Shown here: in pieces, positions 17,455 through 26,836 of the stretch
Position numbering within the stretch: the stretch's first letter is position 1
Layout of the letters: every line of letters begins with the position of its first letter
Assembly: GCF_043876835.1 (NCBI RefSeq)
Contig: NZ_JBAWJZ010000004.1
Location: 186,001-250,000, forward strand
Reading direction: 5' to 3'
Origin: Yeosuana sp043876835
GTDB lineage: Bacteria > Bacteroidota > Bacteroidia > Flavobacteriales > Flavobacteriaceae
Length of the DNA stretch: 64,000 nt
Notes under the pieces: model-generated
Databases searched by the model: none
What the model saw: only the letters and a program-made list of their open reading frames with translations
Told to the model about the DNA's origin: nothing
Translations under genes and position numbers: made by a program

Positions 17455-18186
17455 ATGCATATAATCAAACTTAATGCCATTGATTCAACAAACAGCTATT
17501 TAAGAACACTTTCTAGTGAAGATGTTCTGGTAGATTACACGGTTGTTATGGCTAAGTTTCAAACACAAGGTAGAGGACAAATGGGTACCGTTTGGAATTC
17601 TGAAAGCTCTAAAAACCTAACAGCTAGCGTGTTTAAAGATATTTCTACACTATACATTGAGCATCCTTTTTATATTAGCATGGCTATTTCTTTAGCACTA
17701 ATTAAAGCATTGCAAAGTTTTTCTATACCAAAATTAAGTATAAAATGGCCTAACGACATTTTGTCAGAAGACAAAAAGATTTGTGGTGTTTTAATAGAAA
17801 ATGTCATAAAACAAAATAGTTTTAGAGCTACCATTATTGGCATAGGATTAAATGTTAACCAAACTGATTTCGAGGGATTGCCTAAAGCCTCTTCACTTAA
17901 ATTATTATCTGGAAAAACATTTAACCTTGATGAAGTATTGCATGTTTTGATGAAGTATTTAAAATATTATTTTATGCTTTTAAGAAAACAAGAGTATGAT
18001 TATTTAAATAAAGAATATGAATCTTTTTTGTTCAGAAAAGACAAGCCCTCAACATTTGTTGATGTTGAAGGGTCTTTATTTTCTGGTATTATAAAAAAAG
18101 TAACTGAATCGGGAAATCTTCAGGTTTTACTTGAAGACAATATTATAAAAGAGTTTGACTTAAAGGAAATTACGCTTTTATATTAA
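17455..18186 (+). CDS. birA: Biotin-[acetyl-CoA carboxylase] ligase
   Basis: A 243-residue biotin protein ligase that makes biotinyl-AMP and attaches biotin to carboxylase carrier domains. The catalytic GRGQMGTVWNS loop (biotinyl-AMP binding), IKWPNDI and KICGVLIEN are present, followed by the small C-terminal domain. There is no N-terminal helix-turn-helix, so this is the monofunctional class that does not repress biotin genes. It converges with a small SRPBCC gene and overlaps it by 4 bp. Confidence 0.93.
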   Translation: MHIIKLNAIDSTNSYLRTLSSEDVLVDYTVVMAKFQTQGRGQMGTVWNSESSKNLTASVFKDISTLYIEHPFYISMAISLALIKALQSFSIPKLSIKWPNDILSEDKKICGVLIENVIKQNSFRATIIGIGLNVNQTDFEGLPKASSLKLLSGKTFNLDEVLHVLMKYLKYYFMLLRKQEYDYLNKEYESFLFRKDKPSTFVDVEGSLFSGIIKKVTESGNLQVLLEDNIIKEFDLKEITLLY

Positions 18187-18578
18187 ATTGATTTTGGGAT
18201 ACTTGTTGCTAGTGTTTCAATGAATTTGCTTATTGGGCCTTTTATCATCATGGCCATCATTGGATTGAAATCGCCATTGAATTCTAATTGAACTTCACTT
18301 GATGATTCATTTACTTCTTGTATGTTTCCAATTAATGAAAAATCCAATTTTCCACCAGCAGCACCAAGAATAATTTTATTTGGCGGAATCACTTCCTTTT
18401 TTTTAAGGACAATTTCAGGCATACCTTTTAATGCAAATAAAAAAGTGTCTTCACTTAATACTTCAAATTTGCTTATATTTTCTGGCATTAAGGATTCAAA
18501 GTTTTTAATATCTGATAAAAAATCAAATACCTCTTGAGATGACTTGCCTACATTTATTTTTGGAGATTCTAAATTCAT
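18183..18578 (-). CDS. SRPBCC (START-like) family protein
   Basis: A 131-residue cytoplasmic protein of the SRPBCC/polyketide-cyclase-like fold, made of a helix-grip barrel that usually binds a hydrophobic ligand. It begins with INVGKSSQEVFDFLSDIKNF, the typical first strand and helix, and ends with the long C-terminal helix MMIKGPISKFIETLATSIPK. No ligand or reaction can be inferred. It lies 45 bp downstream of pyrE on the same strand, probably in one transcript. Confidence 0.8.
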   Translation of the reverse strand: MNLESPKINVGKSSQEVFDFLSDIKNFESLMPENISKFEVLSEDTFLFALKGMPEIVLKKKEVIPPNKIILGAAGGKLDFSLIGNIQEVNESSSEVQLEFNGDFNPMMAMMIKGPISKFIETLATSIPKSI

Positions 18579-18623
18579 TTTTTTAATTTTTTAATACGAT
18601 ATAAATTGATGTTTAAACCTATA

Positions 18624-19268
18624 TCAATTAGCGTTCCATTCGCTAGGATTTGAATTCCAAGCAGATAAAGTTTTCAATTCCTTTTGCGCAATATAATTGG
18701 TTGCTAAGGCTTGTTCTAATAATATATCGTAATTACTTAATGTGTTGAGTGTTATGTTTTCTTTTTTGAAATTTTCAGTAGCAACGTCAAACCCATAAGA
18801 AAAAATTGCAACCATTCCTTTTACATTAACTTTTGCTTCTTTTAATGCTTTTACGGCATTTAAACTGCTTTTTCCTGTACTTATTAAATCTTCAACTACT
18901 ACAACATTTTGTCCGCTTTCAACAAAACCTTCAATTTGGTTCATTCTTCCATGACCTTTAGCTTCTGGTCTAACATAAATAAAAGGCAATCCTAAATATT
19001 CGGCTACCAACATGCCAATTCCAATGGCACCTGTAGCAACACCAGCTATTACGTCAGGTTTACCGTAAGTTTTTTCAATTTCTTTTCCCATGGTTTCCCT
19101 TATGTAATTTCTTATTGGCGGAAAAGATAAAATAATTCGGTTATCACAATAAATGGGTGATTTCCACCCAGAAGCCCAAGTAAATGGTTTCTTAGGGCTA
19201 AGTTTTATAGCATTTACTTGCAATAAAACTTCAGCAGTTTTTCTGGCAGTTTCTTTGTTAAAAATCAT
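18624..19268 (-). CDS. pyrE: Orotate phosphoribosyltransferase
   Basis: A 214-residue type I phosphoribosyltransferase that joins orotate and PRPP to form OMP in pyrimidine synthesis. The PRPP loop is VVVVEDLISTGKSSLNAV; the flexible catalytic loop RPEAKGHGRMNQIEG holds the lysines and histidine of the active site; KPFTWASGWKSPIYCDNR is the family N-terminal motif. A GTG two codons upstream (19274) gives an alternative start; the ATG at 19268 is preferred. The short SRPBCC gene follows downstream. Confidence 0.95.
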   Translation of the reverse strand: MIFNKETARKTAEVLLQVNAIKLSPKKPFTWASGWKSPIYCDNRIILSFPPIRNYIRETMGKEIEKTYGKPDVIAGVATGAIGIGMLVAEYLGLPFIYVRPEAKGHGRMNQIEGFVESGQNVVVVEDLISTGKSSLNAVKALKEAKVNVKGMVAIFSYGFDVATENFKKENITLNTLSNYDILLEQALATNYIAQKELKTLSAWNSNPSEWNAN

Positions 19269-19398
19269 AGACACAAAATTACATATAAAATTAGTTTTTT
19301 GTAATGCTAGTTAATGAATTAAAATATTTTTTTCAACAATTGCTAATTTGAAACGAAAAATGATATTTTTACCAAATTGTAATTGTTAAATACAACTC

Positions 19399-19980
19399 AT
19401 GTATAAAGTTTTTGTAAACGACAAACCTATCGTTTTAACAACTAAAGTTGAACAAGAAATTGGTTTTAAGAATTATTTGCTTAATACCGTGCATATTGGA
19501 AAAGTGATAAAAGAATTGAATAACACTTCCTTAAAAGAGGTTAGACTTATTCATAAAGACCCTGATAAATTACTTAAAAAGTTTTTAAAAAAATTGCCAA
19601 ACGTTATAGCTGGAGGTGGAAAAGTTTTCAATGATAAAGGTGATATTCTATTTATATACAGAAATGATAAATGGGATTTGCCTAAAGGTAAAATTGAAGG
19701 AAATGAATCTATTGAACGTACGGCGATAAGAGAAGTTACTGAAGAAACAGGCGTTAATGGTTTGGAGATAGTAAAACCTTTAGAAACCACTTACCATATT
19801 TTTAAGCGAAATGGTAAACATAGAATAAAAGTTACTTACTGGTTTGAAATGAAAACCAGTTTTAGTGGCTATTTATATGCTCAGGAAGAAGAAGGTATTA
19901 CAAAGGTTGAATGGTTAAATGAAGAGCAAACAATTGAAGCTCTTGAAAACTCATATGCTAATATTAAATTGTTAATTTAA
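19399..19980 (+). CDS. NUDIX hydrolase
   Basis: A 193-residue protein with an N-terminal extension of about 70 residues and a NUDIX domain. The box is complete: GKIEGNESIERTAIREVTEE followed by TGV, fitting Gx5Ex7REUxEExGU. It would hydrolyse a nucleoside diphosphate linked to another group; the substrate is not predictable. Divergent from pyrE with 130 bp between, and its last nine bases overlap the convergent M14 peptidase gene. Confidence 0.9.
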   Translation: MYKVFVNDKPIVLTTKVEQEIGFKNYLLNTVHIGKVIKELNNTSLKEVRLIHKDPDKLLKKFLKKLPNVIAGGGKVFNDKGDILFIYRNDKWDLPKGKIEGNESIERTAIREVTEETGVNGLEIVKPLETTYHIFKRNGKHRIKVTYWFEMKTSFSGYLYAQEEEGITKVEWLNEEQTIEALENSYANIKLLI

Positions 19981-21711
19981 CCTGTAAACTGGGTATTGCA
20001 TGTGTGCTTTTTCATAATTTTCACTTTGTTGATGCAACCAATTTAATTGTGCATACCAATTTTTAGAGAAACTTTCATCAGTGTTCTTTTTTATTTCAAA
20101 AGCCTTTTTTAATTCCGGGTTGTTGTTGAGTAATTCTAAAGCGAAATCTTCCCAAACATAAGGTGAAAATCCTTCTTTTTGTTGCAAAATAGTATCAAAA
20201 AAATTCCAATTAAAAAATGAATCAGGTCCTTGTGGTTCAAGTGTTTCTAAAAGATATCTAACAGCAGGTTGATTTGTTCTTACTATATAATCACCTTTAA
20301 CAAATGTGATTTTTTCTGTTTTTGCCTTTAAAGTTGTATTGTAATGTAAATAATGACCTTCAAAAGGGGTTTTTACAGTTTCGTAAGATTCAATTTTATA
20401 AGTTTCAACAGTCATTGTGGAATCATTTTCAAATCGACTCATTTCAACCTCATTCAATTTTAGTAAATCAATAATATTGTGCCAACCTTGTGGAATAATA
20501 TAGGCTTTAGGAATATTAACCGAGTCAGTTGGTTTGAAATAATTGTAATAGGTTACTGGTTTTGTAAAAGGTTTGTTTCTGTTGTATTTTAATCTTGGAA
20601 AACCAGTGATTTCACTTATCATGGTTTCACCTTCAAAACCTTTAAAATTTAAAGTGGTAGTTTTAGTTGAATCTACAGTCCAGTTTAATGGATATTTTGA
20701 GTTATGAAGAAAGTTATAAAAAGATCCTTCTCGCAATAAGGCAATAGTTTCGTTATCTTCTTCTGTTATTTCAATCATACTTTTCATGAGTTCATAAGTT
20801 CCTTCAACACGTTGTTTGTACGGTTTTAACATATGGGTTTCTACCATCATTCCTGATGTATTCCATAGCGTAGTATATCCTGTGGAATATCTTGGAGAAT
20901 CCATAAATTGAGTAAATCCAGATTCTGGAACTTTATTAAAAACATTTACGTATGGAGTGATATCCCAATTTTTTTTAGCTAATTTTTCAATTAATTTAGG
21001 CATCATTTCTGTATGGATATAATTACCTAAACTTCCACCTAATTTATCGTGTTGCGTAAATAAATGTGTCAAAGCATATTGATAATCAGCTCCGTTACTT
21101 ACATGATTATCAATAAAAACATCGGGTTTTACCAAATGAAAAATCTTTGCAAATGTTTTTGCGTTTTTGGTATCACATTTAATAAAATCCCTGTTTAAAT
21201 CGTAATTTCTGGCATTACCCCTAAAACCATATTCTTTAGGGCCGTTTTGGTTGGTTCTTGTGGTTGAATTTCTATTTAAACTGCCACCAACATTGTAAAT
21301 TGGGATGGTTGCTAAAACTGTCTTTTTTGGTGATATAATTGTTCCGTTTGCTAAATCTCTAAATAGCATCATGGTAGCATCTATACCATCAGATTCTCCC
21401 GGATGAATCCCATTATTTATTAATAATATATTTTTAGATTTTTTAATCGTTTTAAAGTCAAATTCCTTTTCAGGATTATAAGTAACCAGATGAAGAGGTT
21501 TTCCTGAATCAGTTTCTCCAATTTCTTCAATTGAAATTTCAGGATATGTTTCCGCTAAATTTTTATAGTAGGTTATGGTTTGTTCATAGGTTGCAGTTTC
21601 TAATCCATTTGATTTTTCAAATTGGGTTTCAAAATCAAAATGGATTTTTTTTTGTGAAGAATTGCAAGATGCTATGAAAAGAAAAAGGGCAGTAACCGAA
21701 AATAATTTCAT
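19972..21711 (-). CDS. M14 family zinc carboxypeptidase, lipoprotein
   Basis: A 579-residue exported peptidase. From the ATG at 21711 the protein begins with a lipoprotein signal (MKLFSVTALFLFIASC); the upstream ATG at 21732 adds seven residues before it and is less likely. The zinc ligands lie in GIHPGESDG (His and Glu) and in the later DNHVSNGADYQYAL histidine; VETHMLKPYK probably carries the catalytic glutamate. N-terminal M14 domain about 30-330, then a beta-rich C-terminal part of unknown role. Probably degrades peptides in the periplasm or on the surface. Confidence 0.88.
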   Translation of the reverse strand: MKLFSVTALFLFIASCNSSQKKIHFDFETQFEKSNGLETATYEQTITYYKNLAETYPEISIEEIGETDSGKPLHLVTYNPEKEFDFKTIKKSKNILLINNGIHPGESDGIDATMMLFRDLANGTIISPKKTVLATIPIYNVGGSLNRNSTTRTNQNGPKEYGFRGNARNYDLNRDFIKCDTKNAKTFAKIFHLVKPDVFIDNHVSNGADYQYALTHLFTQHDKLGGSLGNYIHTEMMPKLIEKLAKKNWDITPYVNVFNKVPESGFTQFMDSPRYSTGYTTLWNTSGMMVETHMLKPYKQRVEGTYELMKSMIEITEEDNETIALLREGSFYNFLHNSKYPLNWTVDSTKTTTLNFKGFEGETMISEITGFPRLKYNRNKPFTKPVTYYNYFKPTDSVNIPKAYIIPQGWHNIIDLLKLNEVEMSRFENDSTMTVETYKIESYETVKTPFEGHYLHYNTTLKAKTEKITFVKGDYIVRTNQPAVRYLLETLEPQGPDSFFNWNFFDTILQQKEGFSPYVWEDFALELLNNNPELKKAFEIKKNTDESFSKNWYAQLNWLHQQSENYEKAHMQYPVYRLN

Positions 21712-21759
21712 TTCAAACGTTTTAGTGTTCAAAATTAAGGAATTAAAACAAATTAAGAC

Positions 21760-21789
21760 TTGGTCATTTCTATATTAACTGTAAATTTG
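21760..21789 (+). promoter_or_regulatory. Bacteroidota-type promoter of the sulP gene
   Basis: TTG at 21760-21762 (-33) and TAAATTTG at 21782-21789 (-7) are separated by 19 bases, which matches the Bacteroidota sigma-ABfr consensus. Transcription would start near 21795, so the in-frame TTG at 21760 cannot be the start codon and the ATG at 21808 is favoured. Confidence 0.75.
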
Positions 21790-21807
21790 CCCCTTCAAAA
21801 AAAAAGG

Positions 21808-23430
21808 ATGACAGAATTTATTAGAAAGCAAACAGTTAATGCTAAAAATGATATTTTAAGTGGATTAACTGTGGCTTTGGCTTTAGTGCCAGAAGCTGTT
21901 GCATTTGCTTTTGTGGCAGGTGTAGATCCCTTGGTTGGTTTGTATGCAGCTTTTATGATTGGTTTTATTACTGCAGTTTTTGGAGGAAGACCGGGAATGA
22001 TAAGCGGAGCTACGGGAGCTTTGGCCGTTGTTATGGTTGCTTTGGTTGCTGAAGGAAATGCCATGGATCCTGAGATAGAAAATCTAGGACTTTATTATCT
22101 ATTTGCAACCGTTATTTTAATGGGAATTATTCAAATGTTGGCAGGGTTTTTAAAGCTTGGAAAATTTATTCGATTAATTCCACATCCAGTAATGATGGGT
22201 TTTGTAAACGGTTTAGCTATTGTGATATTTTTATCGCAGTTAAAAATGTTTATGGTTTTTGATGATGGAGAATTAAACTGGATGCAAGGGCAACAACTTT
22301 TGACTATGATTGGTTTGGTGGCTTTAACTATGTCAATAATGTTTGGGCTCCCAAAAATCACCAAAAAATTACCTGAGGCATTAATAGCAATTCTAGTGGT
22401 TTCTGCCATTGTTATATTTGGAAAATTAGATGTGGCAACTGTTGGTAGCTTTATCAGAGATGGTGGTGGAGAAGGTTTAAAAGGAGGACTGCCACAATTT
22501 CAGTGGGATATTTTTAATAAAGTGCCATTTAACATTCAAACCATAAAATTCATTTTTCCTTATGCTTTGATTTTGGCGGCCATAGGATTGATAGAATCTT
22601 TAATGACGCTTAACTTGGTAGATGAATTAACCGAAACCAGAGGTGATACAAACCGAGAGTGTTTAGCACAAGGTGGAGCCAATATTATTACTGGATTTTT
22701 TGGAGGTATGGGAGGTTGTGCCATGATTGGTCAGTCACTTATTAATATAAAAGGTGGAGGAAGAGGAAGATTGTCGGGTATTGTAGCTTCTCTAGCTTTG
22801 CTGACCTTTATTTTGTTTGCATCCGGGCTTATAGAAAAAGTGCCCATTGCAGCATTGGTAGGAGTTATGTTTATGGTAGTAATTGGAACTTTTGCTTGGA
22901 GTAGTTTCAGAATTTTAAATAAAATACCATTAAGCGATGTGATCGTTTTGGTTTCAGTATCTGCCTTGACAGTTATTTTTGATTTAGCAATTGCAGTTAT
23001 TTCAGGTGTTATTATGAGTGCTTTGGTATTCTCTTGGGAAAATGCAAAGCGAATCAGAGCACGCAGGAGAATGCGCGATGACGGAACTAAAGTGTATGAA
23101 ATTTGGGGACCGCTATTTTTTGGTTCCATCATTGCATTTAATGATAAGTTTGATGTAAAAAATGATCCAGAAAATGTAGAAATCGACTTTGTGGAATCAC
23201 GTATAAGTGACCATTCTGCTATTGAAGCTATCTTTAATTTAGTTAATAAATATGAAGCTGAAGGAAAGTCTATAAAACTGAAACATTTAAGTGAAGACTG
23301 CAAAGTTTTACTCTATAAATCAAGTCCAAAGTTTAAAGAAGTGATTGTAGAAGATATTGATGATCCAAGATATCATTTGGCTGAAAACCCTGAAGCATTT
23401 ACAAAAGGATTGGGAGAATATAAACTGTAA
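21808..23430 (+). CDS. SulP family anion transporter with STAS domain
   Basis: A 540-residue inner-membrane transporter of the SLC26/SulP family, moving sulfate, bicarbonate or another anion. SGLTVALALVPEAVAFAFVA matches the first-helix signature, and GGRPGMISGATGALAVVMVA the third-helix anion-binding region. The membrane part reaches about residue 425; the rest is a STAS domain (KVYEIWGPLFFGSIIAFNDK). The short length is typical of BicA/SulP types in marine bacteria; the anion cannot be decided. Monocistronic, with the convergent coaD stop 6 bp away. Confidence 0.92.
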   Translation: MTEFIRKQTVNAKNDILSGLTVALALVPEAVAFAFVAGVDPLVGLYAAFMIGFITAVFGGRPGMISGATGALAVVMVALVAEGNAMDPEIENLGLYYLFATVILMGIIQMLAGFLKLGKFIRLIPHPVMMGFVNGLAIVIFLSQLKMFMVFDDGELNWMQGQQLLTMIGLVALTMSIMFGLPKITKKLPEALIAILVVSAIVIFGKLDVATVGSFIRDGGGEGLKGGLPQFQWDIFNKVPFNIQTIKFIFPYALILAAIGLIESLMTLNLVDELTETRGDTNRECLAQGGANIITGFFGGMGGCAMIGQSLINIKGGGRGRLSGIVASLALLTFILFASGLIEKVPIAALVGVMFMVVIGTFAWSSFRILNKIPLSDVIVLVSVSALTVIFDLAIAVISGVIMSALVFSWENAKRIRARRRMRDDGTKVYEIWGPLFFGSIIAFNDKFDVKNDPENVEIDFVESRISDHSAIEAIFNLVNKYEAEGKSIKLKHLSEDCKVLLYKSSPKFKEVIVEDIDDPRYHLAENPEAFTKGLGEYKL

Positions 23431-23436
23431 TTTAGA

Positions 23437-23892
23437 TTATTTCACCCTAACACTATCAGGAACCAAAACGGTATAATCGCCATTATTCCTAATAACATCT
23501 CTTACAATACTTGAACTTATGTAGGATGTTTTGGCAGCAGTTAATAAGAAAACGGTTTCAATTTTAGATAAGCGTCTGTTTGTATGAGCAATGGCTTTTT
23601 CAAATTCAAAATCAGCCGGATTTCTCAAGCCTCGTAAAATAAATGGCACATTAATTTCTTTACAGAATTGCACGGTTAAACCTTCATAAGTAACCACTTT
23701 TACTTTTGGTTCTTCTTTAAAAGCTTCTTCAATAAATTGTTGACGTTCTTCTAAAGAGAACATGTATTTTTTATCGGAATTAATACCTATTGCAACAATA
23801 ACTTCATCAAACAATTCAACACCACGTTTAATGATATCGTAATGGCCTAAAGTCAAAGGATCGAATGAACCCGGAAAAAGTGCTTTTTTCAT
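23437..23892 (-). CDS. coaD: Pantetheine-phosphate adenylyltransferase
   Basis: A 151-residue enzyme of coenzyme A synthesis joining ATP and 4'-phosphopantetheine to dephospho-CoA. The nucleotidyltransferase motif GSFDPLTLGHYDII carries the HxGH-type histidine, and SYISSSIVR is the C-terminal ATP-binding signature. RGLRNPADFEFEKAIAHTNR is the pantetheine-site segment. It lies 18 bp downstream of ddl in the same transcript. Confidence 0.96.
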   Translation of the reverse strand: MKKALFPGSFDPLTLGHYDIIKRGVELFDEVIVAIGINSDKKYMFSLEERQQFIEEAFKEEPKVKVVTYEGLTVQFCKEINVPFILRGLRNPADFEFEKAIAHTNRRLSKIETVFLLTAAKTSYISSSIVRDVIRNNGDYTVLVPDSVRVK

Positions 23893-23910
23893 AATTTAAA
23901 ATTACGATTT

Positions 23911-24885
23911 TTATTTTAAAGCTTCTTCAATAGCATTGTCAAATAAGTCACTCAAGCTAATTCCTGCAGCGGCAGCTTGTTGTGGTAATATACTTTCTCT
24001 TGTTAAACCCGGAACTGTATTTACTTCCAATAAATGTGGTTCGCCATTTTTAAAAATGAATTCACTTCTTGAAAACCCTTTCATTTTTAATACTTCATAT
24101 ACCTGTTTTGCAACTTTGGTAACTTTAGTATCTTCTTCTTCTGATAATCTGGCAGGTGTGATTTCATTTGATTTACCCTGATATTTTGCTTCATAATCAA
24201 AAAAATCGTTCTCACTTACAATTTCTGTAATAGGTAGTACTTTGGTTTCTCCTTTATAAGTGATAACTCCAACGGAAACTTCTTTACCATCTAAAAACGA
24301 TTCTATAATTATTTCATCATCTTCTTTAAAGGCAACATCAATGGCATTTTGTAACGCTTCTTTTTTATAAACTTTTGAAACACCAAAACTACTACCAGCT
24401 TTATTGGCTTTTACAAAACAAGGCAATCCTACTTTTTTAACTATGGCATCTGCATCAATTTCATCACCTAAATTTATATAAAATGATTCCGCAGTTTTAA
24501 TTCCATAAGGTTTTAATGTGCTTAAACAATCACGTTTGTTATAAGTTAAACTTGCCTGATACATATCGCAACTGGTTTGTGGTATGTTCAATAATTTAAA
24601 ATAAGCCTGCATAAATCCGTCTTCACCAGGAGACCCATGAATAGCATTAAAAACGCAATCGAATGTAATTTTTGAGTTGTTTAGTGTAACCGAAAAATCG
24701 TTTTTATCTATTATGAACTCACTATCGTTAGCATCAACATAAACCCATTTATCTTTAAAAATATGAATACGATATGGGTTGTATTTTGATGAATCTAAAG
24801 TTTCATAAACAACGTTTCCACTTTTTAAGGAGATTTTATATTCACTTGAATAGCCTCCCATAATGACAGCAATGTTTTTTTTCAT
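23911..24885 (-). CDS. ddl: D-alanine--D-alanine ligase
   Basis: A 324-residue ATP-grasp ligase producing D-Ala-D-Ala for peptidoglycan. The N-terminal GGYSSEYKISLKSG matches the family GGxSxE..SL.SG motif; NAIHGSPGEDGFMQAYF, VKANKAGSSFGVSKV and LEVNTVPGLTRES cover substrate and metal sites. Complete length. First gene of a two-gene unit with coaD. The 215 bp upstream to the divergent PASTA gene hold AT-rich promoter sequence and no gene. Confidence 0.95.
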   Translation of the reverse strand: MKKNIAVIMGGYSSEYKISLKSGNVVYETLDSSKYNPYRIHIFKDKWVYVDANDSEFIIDKNDFSVTLNNSKITFDCVFNAIHGSPGEDGFMQAYFKLLNIPQTSCDMYQASLTYNKRDCLSTLKPYGIKTAESFYINLGDEIDADAIVKKVGLPCFVKANKAGSSFGVSKVYKKEALQNAIDVAFKEDDEIIIESFLDGKEVSVGVITYKGETKVLPITEIVSENDFFDYEAKYQGKSNEITPARLSEEEDTKVTKVAKQVYEVLKMKGFSRSEFIFKNGEPHLLEVNTVPGLTRESILPQQAAAAGISLSDLFDNAIEEALK

Positions 24886-25064
24886 GTGGTAAAAAGGTTT
24901 TTTAAATCAAATAATAGCTTTAAAAAAGCGTTCTGTAAAAATATCATTTATTTATTCCAAACGATAGCAACAAGAAAAAATTAATTCAACTTTTTTAAAC
25001 TTTTTTAGGGTTGACAACCGTATATTATAAAAACTATAATTAAACTAATTAATTTTTAGAAACA

Positions 25065-25072
25065 TAAATTTG
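25065..25072 (+). promoter_or_regulatory. Candidate -7 promoter element of the PASTA-rluD operon
   Basis: TAAATTTG fits TAnnTTTG and lies 30 bp before the start codon. No clear -33 TTG is at the proper distance, so the call is moderate. Confidence 0.45.
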
Positions 25073-25101
25073 TTTAGTTTTGTTAAAACTATTGACTATT
25101 C

Positions 25102-25659
25102 ATGAGCCTTATTAAATTTCTTTCAAGCAAAACATTTTTAAAACAAATTATACTAGCAGTTGTAGCTTTAGTGGTTTTAAGTTTTATCCTTTTAAAATGG
25201 TTAAACATATCAACCAATCATGGTGAATTTGAAACAGTTCCTAATCTTACGGGAAAATCAATAAGTGTAGCTCAAATTGAGTTAGAGCAAAATAATTTAG
25301 TGATTAAAATACAGGATTCTGCTAATTACAATCCGAAATACCCTAAATTTTCAGTGATAGAGCAAGACCCAAAAGCGGGAGAAAAAGTTAAAAAAGACAG
25401 AAAAATTTATATTACGCTTAATCCATCAGGATATAGAAAAATGGCAGTGCCAGATTTAAAAGAACGCACTTTTAGGCAAGCAAAACCAACCTTGGAAGCC
25501 ATTGGTTTTTCAGTAGGGAAAGTTACTTATGTAGATAATATAGGTAAAGATATGGTGTTGAAAATGACATTTAAAGGGAAAGAGATTAAGCCGGGTGAGA
25601 TGTTACCAAAAACTTCGAAAATTGATTTGGTACTTGGTAATGGTAACAGACCAAATTAA
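25102..25659 (+). CDS. Membrane-anchored PASTA domain protein
   Basis: A 185-residue protein with one membrane segment (residues 15-34, ILAVVALVVLSFILLKWL) and two PASTA repeats, the first starting ETVPNLTGKSISVAQIELEQ, the second MAVPDLKERTFRQAKPTLEA. PASTA domains bind peptidoglycan or beta-lactams in kinases and PBPs; here no kinase or transpeptidase domain is attached. Its stop lies 2 bp from rluD, an arrangement common in flavobacteria. Role in the envelope is inferred. Confidence 0.9.
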   Translation: MSLIKFLSSKTFLKQIILAVVALVVLSFILLKWLNISTNHGEFETVPNLTGKSISVAQIELEQNNLVIKIQDSANYNPKYPKFSVIEQDPKAGEKVKKDRKIYITLNPSGYRKMAVPDLKERTFRQAKPTLEAIGFSVGKVTYVDNIGKDMVLKMTFKGKEIKPGEMLPKTSKIDLVLGNGNRPN

Positions 25660-25661
25660 AC

Positions 25662-26705
25662 ATGGAAAACTATATTGAAAATTTGCCAGAAGATGAGAAT
25701 GATGAACTCTATGAACATCATTATTTTACGGTAGATAAAGGGCAATCGCCACTTCGCATTGATAAATATTTAATGAATCGCATTGAAAACGCTACGCGTA
25801 ATAAGATTCAAGAGGGTGCTAAAAATGGAAGCATTTTTGTAAACGGAATAGCTGTAAAATCTAATTACAAGGTAAAGCCTTTTGATGTTATTCGAGTATT
25901 GTTTGCACATCCACCATATGAGAATTTGTTGGTAGGCGAAAACATTCCTTTAGATGTGGTTTATGAAGACGACACGTTATTGGTGATTAATAAACCTGCC
26001 GGAATGGTTGTGCATCCTGGGCATGGTAATTATTCAGGTACTTTAATCAATGCGCTTATTTATAGATTTGATAATTTACCAAACAATTCCAGTGATAGAC
26101 CAGGTTTGGTTCACAGAATTGATAAAGATACCAGCGGACTTTTGGTCATTGCTAAAACCGAACAGGCCATGGCGCATTTGTCTTTGCAGTTTGCCGAAAA
26201 AACCAGCGAGCGTGAATATGTTGCCATCGTTTGGGGAAATATTGAAGAGGAAGAAGGTACTATTGAAGGCAACATAGGCAGACATCCTAAAAACCGATTG
26301 CAAAACACAGTGTTTTTTGGTGATGAAGCTTATAAAGGAAAACCCGCCATTACACACTATAAAGTTTTAGAACGTTTAGGCTATGTTACCTTGGTGTCGT
26401 GTAAGTTAGAAACTGGCAGAACACACCAGATTAGAGTTCACATGAAATACATTGGCCATACATTGTTTAATGATGAACGTTATGGTGGTGAAAAAATACT
26501 AAAGGGCACCACATTTACTAAATACAAGCAGTTTGTTGAAAATTGTTTTAAAGTATTACCAAGACAAGCCTTACATGCTAAAACATTAGGATTTACTCAT
26601 CCAAAGACAGGTGAGTTCATGCAATTCAATACAGAGATTCCTGATGATATGCAACAGTGTATTGAAAAATGGCGTACCTATATTAAGCATCAGGAAATAG
26701 AGTAG
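25662..26705 (+). CDS. rluD: 23S rRNA pseudouridine synthase RluD family
   Basis: A 347-residue enzyme isomerising uridines in 23S rRNA (positions 1911, 1915, 1917 in E. coli numbering for RluD). An S4 RNA-binding domain occupies about 30-95 (LRIDKYLMNRIENATRNKIQ). The catalytic aspartate is in LVHRIDKDTSGLLVIAK and the C-terminal motif is LETGRTHQIRVHMKYI. Cotranscribed with the PASTA gene. RluC-type specificity cannot be fully excluded, but length and S4 domain favour RluD. Confidence 0.92.
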   Translation: MENYIENLPEDENDELYEHHYFTVDKGQSPLRIDKYLMNRIENATRNKIQEGAKNGSIFVNGIAVKSNYKVKPFDVIRVLFAHPPYENLLVGENIPLDVVYEDDTLLVINKPAGMVVHPGHGNYSGTLINALIYRFDNLPNNSSDRPGLVHRIDKDTSGLLVIAKTEQAMAHLSLQFAEKTSEREYVAIVWGNIEEEEGTIEGNIGRHPKNRLQNTVFFGDEAYKGKPAITHYKVLERLGYVTLVSCKLETGRTHQIRVHMKYIGHTLFNDERYGGEKILKGTTFTKYKQFVENCFKVLPRQALHAKTLGFTHPKTGEFMQFNTEIPDDMQQCIEKWRTYIKHQEIE

Positions 26706-26836
26706 TAATTCGTTTTTAAAGGAATTATCATAATCATCAATTCAGTTTATTTCACTATTGCAAATAATTGTTGCAGACATTTTTCAATGTAATGCAGTAG
26801 TCGTAAATTTGAATTAAAATACAAACAGATTACTTT

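Noticed and set aside
22731..23303. 190-codon open frame antisense to the sulP gene
   Set aside because: Shadow of the SulP coding strand; no domain, no promoter or start context.
25011..25026. TTGACA followed by TATATT
   Set aside because: Looks like a sigma-70 promoter of E. coli, but the spacing is four bases and Bacteroidota use a different consensus.
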